From: JBBATK01 sp044228685
GTDB taxonomy: Bacteria > Bacteroidota > Ignavibacteria > Kapaibacteriales > NICIL-2
Assembly (NCBI GenBank): GCA_044228685.1
Contig: JBGAUL010000002.1
Span: 208,437-272,436, forward strand
Length of the DNA: 64,000 nucleotides
Reading direction: 5' to 3'
Made by a program: the position numbers and the translations under genes. Shown piece after piece: positions 1-7,079 of this stretch (position 1 is the stretch's first letter; each line of letters starts with the position of its first letter). The notes beneath the pieces were generated by a model. That model worked only from the letters and a program-made list of their open reading frames with translations, did no database searches and was not told where the DNA came from.

Positions 1-1
1 G

Positions 2-169
2 GGTATGAGACATCTGCGTAGCAAAGGTGGAAACGTAATGGCGCAGAGCGAAGACAGCTGTGTGGTTTACGGCATGCCGCGAGCCACCATTGAGGCGGGC
101 ATGGCTGACTACGTTTTTGACATTGATGACATCCCAACTGCTATTAGTCGTTTGTGCATGCACGACTAA
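2..169 (+). CDS. cheB: Chemotaxis protein-glutamate methylesterase CheB, C-terminal end (partial)
   Basis: Only the last 55 residues are inside the window; the 5' part lies upstream. The frame runs from the window edge to a TAA at 167-169. The stretch CVVYGMPRATIEAG, followed by an acidic-hydrophobic tail, is the typical end of the CheB methylesterase domain, in which CVVYGMP sits near the active site. CheB demethylates or deamidates chemoreceptor glutamates when its receiver domain is phosphorylated by CheA, which gives adaptation in chemotaxis. The flagellar genes directly downstream support the assignment. The receiver domain cannot be seen, so a CheB without a receiver is not excluded. 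Confidence 0.85.
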   Translation, partial: GMRHLRSKGGNVMAQSEDSCVVYGMPRATIEAGMADYVFDIDDIPTAISRLCMHD

Positions 170-222
170 TAAACGCTAAAAATTGCCAAAAAACGGCACT
201 CTCAGTGCTATGAAAATTTTTC

Positions 223-249
223 TAAAGTCTCGCAGACCTCTTCCGATAA
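223..249 (+). promoter_or_regulatory. Sigma-28 (FliA)-type promoter upstream of the flagellar genes
   Basis: TAAAGTCT (223-230), an 11-base spacer and TCCGATAA (242-249) match the flagellar sigma-28 consensus TAAAGTTT-N11-GCCGATAA at 14 of 16 positions with exact spacing. It lies about 50 bases before the first flagellar open frame and after the cheB stop. It would make the TIGR02530-like gene and flgE a separate transcription unit. Confidence 0.72.
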
Positions 250-297
250 TCTCTACTGTCGAACTGATATTCCGGTAAAACTATACCGAAGTCATGG

Positions 298-708
298 ATG
301 ACAGGAGCATCTTCAAGGATTGAACGATCGATGGAACTACAAGGCATACAACTTCCCTTTGTACCGCTAGGCGGGGTTAACAAACCCGCCACATCTCCTC
401 TGGTCTCGTCAACACCGAGAACTCCCTTTGCTGACATACTGAACAATGAACTGACGAGCGTCAAGTTCTCAGCTCATGCGCAGGCACGTCTGAACAGTCG
501 TGATATCAACCTTAATCAGGAAGATTTGACGCGACTCGAGCAAGCGGTCACGAAGGCGGGAGAGAAGGGTGCCAATGATTCATTGATCATGCTCCGCGAT
601 ATGGCTTTTATCGTCAGTGTTCGCAACCGCACGGTGATCACCGCGCTCAAGGGCGAGCAGGCACAAAACAATGTGTTTACGAATATCGATTCGGCAGTTG
701 TAGCGTAG
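298..708 (+). CDS. Flagellar operon protein, TIGR02530-like
   Basis: A 136-residue protein. Its C-terminal two thirds, from about residue 55 (KFSAHAQARLNSRDI) to the end (VITA, then NVFTNIDSAVV), match the short flagellar operon protein family TIGR02530, which is usually encoded between flgD and flgE. Its exact role is not established; it is thought to be linked to hook assembly. No signal peptide or membrane segment is seen. ATG 298 gives the longest frame. An in-frame ATG at 331 has AAGGA at 315-319, 11 bases upstream, and is a credible alternative that removes 11 residues lying outside the conserved part. The gene is followed by flgE after a 240-base structured gap and lies downstream of a sigma-28-type promoter. 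No flgD or FliK-like gene is visible. Confidence 0.75.
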   Translation: MTGASSRIERSMELQGIQLPFVPLGGVNKPATSPLVSSTPRTPFADILNNELTSVKFSAHAQARLNSRDINLNQEDLTRLEQAVTKAGEKGANDSLIMLRDMAFIVSVRNRTVITALKGEQAQNNVFTNIDSAVVA

Positions 709-948
709 TCCGAGTGGTTAAGGACATCGCGCAACGATAGGGTTGGACCTCGTCCGGCTGTTTGTAGCCGCAAACGGCCGGCAGGAGACCCACCAAGAAT
801 GAGCAGCATTCCGACTGATTGACGAATGCTCTCGCTAACCACACAGTTCCGTTCAGGTTTCAGCACAGGCGCGTGTAAATGCGTGTCGATGCGGTTATGC
901 TGCGGAGAGAATTGGTAAAACATTCTTCACTTTCATAAGGGTCTCCCC
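709..948 (+). other. Structured leader between the TIGR02530-like gene and flgE
   Basis: This 240-base gap has no supported gene but several clear hairpins. The strongest is at 754-781: CCGGC/GCCGG and GTTTG/CAAAC helices separated by one T-G opposition, with a 6-base loop. A second dyad is AGCATTC (805-811) with GAATGCT (824-830). A small GGAC/GTCC hairpin covers 745-755. AAGGG at 936-940 is a plausible ribosome binding site for the flgE ATG. No known riboswitch class is recognised; the c-di-GMP-I core was looked for and not found. A processing site or a translational control element for flgE is possible but inferred. Confidence 0.45.
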
Positions 949-2274
949 ATGGCTTTAATTCGTTCACTCACGACGGGAACGACTTCCCTCAAGGCGCACC
1001 AGCAACGTCTGGATGTGATTTCCAACAACATTGCCAACGTTAACACGGTTGGTTACAAAGCAAGCGAAGCAACATTTGTTGATCAACTTTCGCAATCCAT
1101 GTCTTTGGGTGTTGGTCCTTCAAACATCGCATCGGGCGGTACAGGTGGTGTCAATCCACAACAGATTGGTCTTGGTGTACGCATGGGTGCAGTCAGCACC
1201 GACTTCAGTCAGGGCAGTATTCGCACAACGAATCGCTCACTTGACGCTGCCATCACCGGTGACGCTTTCTTCTGTCTGCAATCAAACGGCTCAATGCAGT
1301 ATTCACGTGCAGGCAATTTCTCACTTGACAAAAACGGCAATCTCGTCGATAGCGTTTCCGGCGCTTTCGTTCAAGGTTACAATGACAAAGTAGATGCAAC
1401 CGGCAAAGTTGTTAAGGACAGTTCGGGTGCGAACGTTCTTGATCGCAACATTGCCAACATCTTTATTTCTCCGAATGTGAAGTCCAGTCCACGTCAGACC
1501 CAATCTGTCGAAATGGCCGGCAACCTCAGCGCATCTCTCAAGAGCGGTGAAACAGCACAGACTTCAATTCCGGTTTATGACAACATTGGTATCAGTCACG
1601 TTCTTGAACTGACCTTTACCAAATCAGCAACACCGAATCAATACTCTCTCGCAGGAACTCTCGACGGCAACGCAATCACATTACCTGCAACCGCGTCGAA
1701 CATCACCTTTAACGCTGATGGTTCAATCAACACACCTTTGAACTTTACTGTCGCTGCATCCAACTTGAACACAGCACTAGGTGGAACAACATCCTTTGAT
1801 ACTACAAAGGACTTGAACATCGTGCTTGCTCAATCAGGAAATCTTCTCAATGGTATCACCCAATTCGCTGGTCAAAGCTCAGTGAACTTGGTAAGCCAAG
1901 ACGGATATGCAGCCGGTAATCTTTCAAGCTTGAGTATCGATCCAACCGGTCGCATTTTTGGTGGCTTCACCAACAGTCAGACTGAAGTTCTGGGTCAACT
2001 CGCGGTCGCAAAATTCACCAACCCAAGCGGTTTGATGAAGACCGGTGATAGTCACTTTACCGTTTCACCGAACAGCGGTTTGCCGAACATTGGAACAGCC
2101 AGCGACATTTTCGCTTCTGTTAAAGTGGTAGGCGGCGCGCTTGAAGATTCAAACGTTGACTTGACATCACAATTCACCGATCTGATTTCCACCCAGCGCG
2201 CATTTGAAGCCGCTGCCCGGACAATCACGATCAGCGATCAGTTCCTTAGCGAAATCAATCAATTGAAGCGATAA
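949..2274 (+). CDS. flgE: Flagellar hook protein FlgE
   Basis: A 441-residue flagellar axial protein. The N-terminus (MALIRSLTTGTTSLKAHQQR, then LDVISNNIANVNTVGYK) is the rod/hook D0 helix with the conserved SNNIANVNTVGYK motif. A central part (about residues 195-330) resembles the FlgE D2 region, with VYDNIGISHVLELTFTK. The C-terminal helix ends in FTDLISTQRAFEAAARTI and DQFLSEINQLKR, the signature that pairs with the N-terminal helix in the hook. The length fits FlgE rather than FlgG (about 260) or FlgF. Such subunits are exported through the flagellar type III apparatus and form the universal joint. AAGGG about 8 bases upstream supports the ATG. It is the last gene of its unit and is followed by a dyad and a strong terminator. 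Confidence 0.92.
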   Translation: MALIRSLTTGTTSLKAHQQRLDVISNNIANVNTVGYKASEATFVDQLSQSMSLGVGPSNIASGGTGGVNPQQIGLGVRMGAVSTDFSQGSIRTTNRSLDAAITGDAFFCLQSNGSMQYSRAGNFSLDKNGNLVDSVSGAFVQGYNDKVDATGKVVKDSSGANVLDRNIANIFISPNVKSSPRQTQSVEMAGNLSASLKSGETAQTSIPVYDNIGISHVLELTFTKSATPNQYSLAGTLDGNAITLPATASNITFNADGSINTPLNFTVAASNLNTALGGTTSFDTTKDLNIVLAQSGNLLNGITQFAGQSSVNLVSQDGYAAGNLSSLSIDPTGRIFGGFTNSQTEVLGQLAVAKFTNPSGLMKTGDSHFTVSPNSGLPNIGTASDIFASVKVVGGALEDSNVDLTSQFTDLISTQRAFEAAARTITISDQFLSEINQLKR

Positions 2275-2425
2275 TTCGCTTGAACTAGGCTGAGGATTCG
2301 TCTGACAGGCCTGAGTGAATGGACTCGCTCGCTGCTCAGCACAATTTCCCGGCATAGTCTACGTCGATAGTATCGCACAACAGAGAGTGTAGTTTTTAAC
2401 GTGCGGTAGGATTATAGTTGGAGGG

Positions 2426-2470
2426 ATGCGTTGGAGATTCCCGGCTGCGACTAAGCAGCTGCCAACGCAT
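2426..2470. other. Nested inverted repeat downstream of flgE
   Basis: Arms ATGCGTTGG (2426-2434) and CCAACGCAT (2462-2470) pair perfectly over 9 bp. They enclose a second 5-bp stem, GCTGC/GCAGC, with a 6-base loop. The element lies between the flgE stop and the terminator, in the 3' UTR, and has no T-run of its own. It could protect the transcript 3' end or be a recombination or protein-binding site. Confidence 0.5.
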
Positions 2471-2483
2471 GGAACACAAAAGG

Positions 2484-2544
2484 TCTGCCACCCACAGCAT
2501 TGCATCATGGAGGATGTCTGCTTGCGGGTGGCAGATTTTTTTTT
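2484..2544 (+). terminator. Rho-independent terminator of the flagellar unit
   Basis: TCTGCCACCC (2484-2493) pairs with GGGTGGCAGA (2526-2535) over 10 perfect bp, followed directly by nine T (2536-2544). The loop is unusually long (32 bases). It ends the TIGR02530-like gene/flgE transcript. Confidence 0.85.
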
Positions 2545-2585
2545 GCGCGGTGGTTGGTAATAGGTGAAATGTCGACTGCGCTAGG

Positions 2586-2726
2586 GTCTGACACTCGCCT
2601 ATGCCCGTTCTGTCAGATGCTCACGCAGCGGACATCTGACAGCGCTCGAGGCCTAGACACTCAACACCTGGTGACGTCGCGTGTAGTGTCTGATGTCCGC
2701 TTCGCTAGCATCTGACACGACGGAGA
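2586..2726. repeat. REP family 1, unit 1 (two opposed palindromes and linker)
   Basis: Head A is an inverted repeat with arms CTGTCAGATG (2610-2619) and CATCTGACAG (2633-2642). A linker follows (about 2643-2683, containing GAGGCCTAGACACTCAACAC). Head B is at 2686-2718 in the opposite orientation, with one mismatch in its stem. A degenerate extra head is visible just before, at about 2568-2594. Opposed palindromes joined by a fixed linker are the layout of a BIME, a REP doublet. Confidence 0.8.
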
Positions 2727-2748
2727 ATTTGAGTGTGACCGCTGACGA

Positions 2749-2890
2749 CATCTGACACTCGCCCACAATCGTTCTGTCAGATGCTCGCGCAGCGGACATC
2801 TGACAGCACTCGAGGCCTGGAAACTCAACACCTGGTGACGTCGCGTGGTGTGTCAGATGTTCGCTGCGCTAGCATCTGACACGACGGAGA
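2749..2890. repeat. REP family 1, unit 2
   Basis: This is a near-identical direct copy of the preceding unit. Head A has arms at 2774-2783 and 2797-2806, the linker (2807-2847) contains GAGGCCTGGAAACTCAACAC, and head B has arms GTGTCAGATG (2850-2859) and CATCTGACAC (2873-2882), here perfect. CGACGGAGA follows head B in both units. The two units differ at scattered positions, including the stem position mismatched in unit 1, so they are not a very recent duplication. Confidence 0.82.
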
Positions 2891-2921
2891 TCAGAGACTA
2901 AGCTCGAGCGCCTTTGGCGCA

Positions 2922-3350
2922 TTACGGAATCACATCTGCAGGGCTGATGTGTGTTGCCTTTGTTGCGCTTGTAGAGCTTTGAGTTTTATAATCCCAGTAT
3001 TCACTGAGACGATAGTTCTTGTTCAACTTAGAGCCACCGATACGTCGGACTTCAATGAACGTTATGGGCCAGAGTGTGTCTTGGTTGTAATCGGGATCAA
3101 AAACTCGATTTGAAATCATGCTGCGGACATAGAGTTGTTCAGTTTGTCCGGCTAACACAAGACGTGTGCTGTCTGGCTGTCGAATAAATGAGGAGTCCGG
3201 TCCTCTGTAGTGCACCACAACGTTGCTGTCAGTGTCGTTAACGACTTGATAGCTTACATATACCCACTGATCACATGAACTCAGTACCATCGCGACGAGT
3301 AGTACTATTGCAAGGCTGAGACTTCGAATTTGGTTCGACCCTATTAGCAT
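2922..3350 (-). CDS. Small hypothetical lipoprotein flanked by REP repeats
   Basis: A 142-residue protein with a lipoprotein signal peptide: a hydrophobic stretch LSLAIVLLVAMVL and a lipobox LSSC with Cys26 as the predicted lipidated residue. The mature part (about 116 residues) is polar and beta-rich, with FIEVRRIGG and several Tyr/Asp patches. I recognise no family. It is predicted to be anchored in a membrane facing the periplasm or surface. The start is an ATG whose upstream region (3351-3495) separates it from another REP unit, and its stop is only 30 bases from the family 1 doublet, so the gene sits alone between repeats. It shares its strand with the CPBP protease gene but is probably transcribed independently. 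Confidence 0.65.
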   Translation of the reverse strand: MLIGSNQIRSLSLAIVLLVAMVLSSCDQWVYVSYQVVNDTDSNVVVHYRGPDSSFIRQPDSTRLVLAGQTEQLYVRSMISNRVFDPDYNQDTLWPITFIEVRRIGGSKLNKNYRLSEYWDYKTQSSTSATKATHISPADVIP

Positions 3351-3495
3351 GAGCGCTTATCAACGATGACAGTGGTGTTCGATTGGGATGCTGTATGTAC
3401 TTGAGGCACCGAGGCGCAATGGGAATATAGTGTGCTGTTTTGTGAACACCACACTTTGTGTTTGGATATGGTTCAGCTTGGCGTGTTTTGACAAT

Positions 3496-3570
3496 GCTCG
3501 AGGACTGGAAACTCAACACCTGATGACGTCGCGTGTCGTGTCAGATGTCCGCTTCGCTAGCATCTGACAG
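3496..3570. repeat. REP family 1, incomplete unit (linker plus one head)
   Basis: The linker GCTCGAGGACTGGAAACTCA and the following CACCTGATGACGTCGCGTG (to 3535) lead into head B with arms GTGTCAGATG (3538-3547) and CATCTGACAG (3561-3570), apart from the outermost base pair. Head A is missing, but TTGACA immediately before the linker is what remains of its outer TGACA arm. This is therefore a truncated copy of the doublet seen at 2586-2890. Confidence 0.78.
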
Positions 3571-3607
3571 GACGTTTTGTTTACAGCGCCATCACTCAAG
3601 ATAAATT

Positions 3608-4483
3608 TCAGCTCAGCTGTACACTTTCATCCATTCTTTGCGCGATGCGGCTTGTGTGTCGTAAACCGAGCCAGATCATGAGACCCCCGGCGACGCAGAG
3701 GACGAGGGCTTGCCAGAGTTGTAGTTCACTATTACCATCTGGTAGATTCATGTGGAAGAGCACGAATGATATCAGATTGTTGAGCAAGTGCACAAGGATT
3801 GATGGAATCAGCGACTGTGTGGATTGGGCAATACTGCTTAGAATATATGACAGCAGAAAAAGCTCGATGCTTTGAGTAACGTTGAGGTGAAAGGCTGTAA
3901 AAAGAATGGCTGTTGTGAACACTGCGCGGGCTGCAGGATAGGCTTGCTCAAGCGAACGTTGCATGACACCACGGAAGAGAGTTTCTTCGGCGAGCGGTGG
4001 GACGATGACGATTGTGAAAAATGAGATTACCATCATCACCGGATCGCTGACTCGAAGATAGTCCGCGACCGCACTTTGATAGTTTTCCTGTAACTCCAGA
4101 AAAGATTTATATGCGTCTGCAGGAAGAAGTAACTTTTCCAATGACGGTAGCGCTAGGCCAATAGCCGTCACACCGACAAATGCAAGGAGTATGCTGAGAA
4201 CTGAAAGCATGCTTGTCTTTGGCCTCGACAAGCGCAGCAAACCTTGCGGTCCCAGCGGTGATGCATAGCATACGATCAAACTCGGCAACAACATGAATAA
4301 CAATTGTCCCGCCATCTGAAACCCAGCCATTCTCGGATCTTTGGCTTCAATTGATAAAATCTGCGAGAGCGAAAACGCGCCGAGTATGTAGAAGACGTAG
4401 ATCGCAACTGTTGCACCAAGTCCAAACAAGGCATGAGGAAATGGCTGCTCTTGGTCTGAACCGGAATCCTGTGGTTCAAGCAT
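3608..4483 (-). CDS. CPBP-family intramembrane metalloprotease (CAAX protease/Abi family)
   Basis: A 291-residue polytopic membrane protein with about eight hydrophobic segments. It carries the glutamate motif PPLAEETLFRG (Glu166, Glu167, Arg171), then FTAFHLN and LVHLLNNLISF, corresponding to the EExxxR, FxxxH and HxxxN motifs of CPBP/Rce1-like proteases, so the catalytic set appears complete. Members cleave near prenylated or other membrane-embedded substrates, or process bacteriocin-like peptides; the substrate here is unknown. It is preceded on the same strand by the GNAT gene with a 29-base gap, so the two are probably cotranscribed. No toxin or peptide gene is seen nearby. Confidence 0.85.
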   Translation of the reverse strand: MLEPQDSGSDQEQPFPHALFGLGATVAIYVFYILGAFSLSQILSIEAKDPRMAGFQMAGQLLFMLLPSLIVCYASPLGPQGLLRLSRPKTSMLSVLSILLAFVGVTAIGLALPSLEKLLLPADAYKSFLELQENYQSAVADYLRVSDPVMMVISFFTIVIVPPLAEETLFRGVMQRSLEQAYPAARAVFTTAILFTAFHLNVTQSIELFLLSYILSSIAQSTQSLIPSILVHLLNNLISFVLFHMNLPDGNSELQLWQALVLCVAGGLMIWLGLRHTSRIAQRMDESVQLS

Positions 4484-4512
4484 GCAGGTTCAACAAGTGC
4501 TGTTGCATCAGG

Positions 4513-5640
4513 TTAAATCGCTTTTTCATACACGCGATAGGTCTTGTACTTCTGTGCCTGCATGATCTGCGTCAATGCCTTGTTCATTGCTTCGTTGTTC
4601 TCAAGAATCCACGATGCCTCTCCAATGTCACAACCTATGCGGTGTGCAGCATCAGCAGTCTCTGCGTACATGATTGCATCAATACCCTTGTTGCGGTATT
4701 CGGGAATTAAACCCAATACAAAAATTCGTACCGACTTGATGCTCTTCTTCTTTGTTAGCAATTGCCAAATACCACCAAGCAATCCACCCTTCTTGTTGTG
4801 GATCAAAACTTCGTTGATGTTGGGAAGCGATAAGGCAAAGCCAATCGGACGTCCAGCATGCTCAGCAATCAACACCAAACTTGGTTCTGCTATCTGCTTG
4901 AGATCGTTCGCTAAATAATCAAACTCTGCATCGGTGATCTTCACAAAACCCCAGTTGCGCTCCCACGCTTCGTTAAAAATGTTGCGGAGAATTTCGACGT
5001 CGCGTTTGAATGCCGCTTTGTTTTTGAAGTCCATGTGACGCACTGTGACGCCGGTACGCTGACGCAGCATGGACACCATGCGCTTCATTTTGTCGGATTG
5101 GTAGGTCTTGTTGTGCAGTATATACGCAAAGAGATCCATCACCTTCGCAAGTCCTGTACTCTCAAGCAGCGCGCCGTAATACGGCGGATTGTAGGTCATG
5201 AGAATTTGCGGCGGTGAATCAAAGCCGTCTACCAGCAGTCCGCTTTCGTCGTTCATCGAGGGATTCACCGGACCGCGGATATGCGTCATGCCTTTTGATT
5301 TGACCCATTGCGCCGCGGCATCGACAAGAGCTTTTGCCACCTCTTTATCATTAACGCATTCAAAAAATCCAAAGAAGCCGACCTTGTCCTGGTGCTCTTT
5401 GTTGTGATTGTCATTGATGATGCCGGCGATTCGTCCAACGATCTTACCATCTGCTTCAGCAACAAAGAGTTGAATCTGTGAGTGCTGATAAAATGGGTTC
5501 TTCTTGGTATCCAAGAGCTTCTTGCGATCCATGATCATCGGCGCAACGAAGTTGGGATCGTTGTGATAGAAGTTCCATTGGGCGCGAATAAAGGTCATGG
5601 CGTCGCGCGTGGTGTCGAGCGGACGAATTGTGCATTTCAT
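4513..5640 (-). CDS. GNAT-fold acetyltransferase-like protein (YghO-like)
   Basis: A 375-residue soluble protein. The N-terminal half has IRPLDTTRDAMTFIRAQWNF and a GNAT-like strand region (QLFVAEADGKIVGRIAGIIN). A central part contains HIRGPVNPSMNDESGLLVDG and a C-terminal GNAT-like part contains LGLIPEYRNKGIDAIMY. The length and GPVNPSMNDE are typical of a large GNAT subgroup common in Bacteroidota and annotated YghO-like; its substrate is not known. It is first in an apparent two-gene unit with the CPBP protease (29-base gap). The ATG at 5640 begins the conserved N-terminus. Confidence 0.75.
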   Translation of the reverse strand: MKCTIRPLDTTRDAMTFIRAQWNFYHNDPNFVAPMIMDRKKLLDTKKNPFYQHSQIQLFVAEADGKIVGRIAGIINDNHNKEHQDKVGFFGFFECVNDKEVAKALVDAAAQWVKSKGMTHIRGPVNPSMNDESGLLVDGFDSPPQILMTYNPPYYGALLESTGLAKVMDLFAYILHNKTYQSDKMKRMVSMLRQRTGVTVRHMDFKNKAAFKRDVEILRNIFNEAWERNWGFVKITDAEFDYLANDLKQIAEPSLVLIAEHAGRPIGFALSLPNINEVLIHNKKGGLLGGIWQLLTKKKSIKSVRIFVLGLIPEYRNKGIDAIMYAETADAAHRIGCDIGEASWILENNEAMNKALTQIMQAQKYKTYRVYEKAI

Positions 5641-5744
5641 GGTGATCCCCGTAAATCAAATATTAGTCTGCGAATATAAGCATTGATGCAGCCTAGAGTC
5701 GTGAATCAACTGCTCAATTCATACACGTGCCGAAGCAACCGGCA

Positions 5745-6926
5745 CTACTCCTGACACAAACTCATCACCGACGCTTGCAGCTTCTCTCGAAACTCTTCCA
5801 TTTTGTCTTCTTTGATCAATTCTTGCGCAGTGCGAAGTATGCGATAAGACGCGTTGTTGGTGATTTCACAGAAGTATAACTTCAATTCAGCGCCGGCTTC
5901 GACGCGACGGAGTGTACCGGTGATGTAGTACTTCACTTCAAGACGATATAATGCATCTAACTCCTGACGACTAGGCTCATTGTCGTTCTCAATCACATAC
6001 ATCTTGTACAGCGCGTAAATACTGTCGCGGGTATCAACATCGTAACACACATAGTTCGGTGAGTCTTTCAATGCATCGAATATGTTCACCACAGCATCAT
6101 AGGCGTTCACCGTGTGGTTTTTGAACATATCCCAAGCGTCCAATGAAGCATCGTCACTAAACACCAATCCGCCCGGAACTACCGTCTCTGCAGGCTTGAC
6201 CTTGAATGCAGCCGGAGCCTTCTCATACAACGTCGTGTCACCCAGTGCTACGCACAATGCGCGCTGTATTGCCGTCAATACCGCAGGATCACTTACCAAA
6301 CGATTCTTCTTCTCTGTGCGGAATCGAATCAGGGCATATCCTTGTCCACGAGCTATTGTCTTAAACGAATCTCCCTGAGCAATCTGGACTTCGGCTCGGA
6401 GAATATTTTCAAGACGATCGACGCGGAGAAATACACTGCCTTTGGCTCCAACCAAGGGAGCGAGCTTTAAGGCAGTCGTGGTGTGAATCGAGTCACCCGT
6501 ACGCAGATGCTGGAGCTTGGCAACGGAGTCAACTACCCGTGCATTTATGAGCGAATAACGGCTTGTTAGGTCCAGTGCTAGGGCAAGTCCGGCCTCGAGT
6601 TTGCTCTCTTTGAAATTGATCGCCCGACCGCATACCAGCTGACCAATCATAAAGGGAGTTTTGGCAACTGAAGTACCATTCGCCGATGTGATGTCAGCGC
6701 CAGACCCCTGAGCACCCTCGCGAAGGGTTGTGCTCGACTCCTTTGTCTTGACCTTTGACTGCGTGTTTTGCTTGTTTTTCTTCGAGTTTTGGGCATTTAG
6801 CTCTGCTGCGAGACCGAGCTGTAGACCGCAGAGTAGAAGGACAAACAGGCCAAATGAAGCCATGCCGACTTTTGGACTAAAGCTAGTTCGTATTATGCGG
6901 CGTCTGAGGCTCTTTTTTTGTATCAT
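5745..6926 (-). CDS. Secreted protein of unknown function
   Basis: A 393-residue protein. A basic N-terminus (KKSLRRRIIR) precedes a hydrophobic core, MASFGLFVLLLCGLQLGLAA, and a likely cleavage around AELNAQ. A low-complexity Lys/Asn/Ser/Thr linker (about residues 46-75) follows. Two alpha/beta parts come next: one around FVLRVDRLENIL-like strands (about 160-225) and one at the C-terminus with YYITGTLRRVEAGAELKLYF. They recall small periplasmic assembly-domain proteins, but I recognise no family. It is transcribed divergently from the giant T9SS gene at 7080 with 153 bases between. In-frame ATG codons later in the signal region make the exact start uncertain. Confidence 0.65.
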   Translation of the reverse strand: MIQKKSLRRRIIRTSFSPKVGMASFGLFVLLLCGLQLGLAAELNAQNSKKNKQNTQSKVKTKESSTTLREGAQGSGADITSANGTSVAKTPFMIGQLVCGRAINFKESKLEAGLALALDLTSRYSLINARVVDSVAKLQHLRTGDSIHTTTALKLAPLVGAKGSVFLRVDRLENILRAEVQIAQGDSFKTIARGQGYALIRFRTEKKNRLVSDPAVLTAIQRALCVALGDTTLYEKAPAAFKVKPAETVVPGGLVFSDDASLDAWDMFKNHTVNAYDAVVNIFDALKDSPNYVCYDVDTRDSIYALYKMYVIENDNEPSRQELDALYRLEVKYYITGTLRRVEAGAELKLYFCEITNNASYRILRTAQELIKEDKMEEFREKLQASVMSLCQE

Positions 6927-7079
6927 TTTTCTGCTTCAAGTGTTCTTTTTTGGCGTGGAATTCGCTTTGTGTTGAGGCTAAGAAGATACGATTTTTGAGA
7001 GACATACGAGGGTTGAGTCAAAGGCTCAATTCAGCGTAGCTCAGACCTGACCATATCACATCCTAACCCGGGAAGATCT

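Noticed and set aside
708..725. tRNA-like segment (a tRNA-Ser/Leu D-arm look-alike, GTCCGAGTGGTTAAGGAC)
   Set aside because: No acceptor stem, anticodon arm or T-loop can be drawn around it, and it overlaps the stop codon of the upstream gene. It is probably coincidence.
516..923. 135-codon minus-strand frame near flgE
   Set aside because: It is antisense to the flagellar operon gene and its structured leader and shows no family-like sequence.
2426..2470. Integron attC site
   Set aside because: GTTGG/CCAAC arms look similar, but the paired L and R boxes and an unpaired central spacer are not right, and there is no integrase or cassette array in the window.
2500..2715. Coding frame of 71 codons over the family 1 repeats
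   Set aside because: It runs through the terminator and both heads of the palindromes, so its apparent openness comes from repeat sequence.
3271..3519. 82-codon minus-strand frame upstream of the lipoprotein
   Set aside because: It overlaps the lipoprotein signal region in another frame and runs into a REP linker; no domain is seen.
6949..6968. Sigma-54 promoter before the 7080 gene
   Set aside because: GG and GC have the right spacing, but three consensus bases differ (TTGGCGT and TCGCT), which is too weak to claim.
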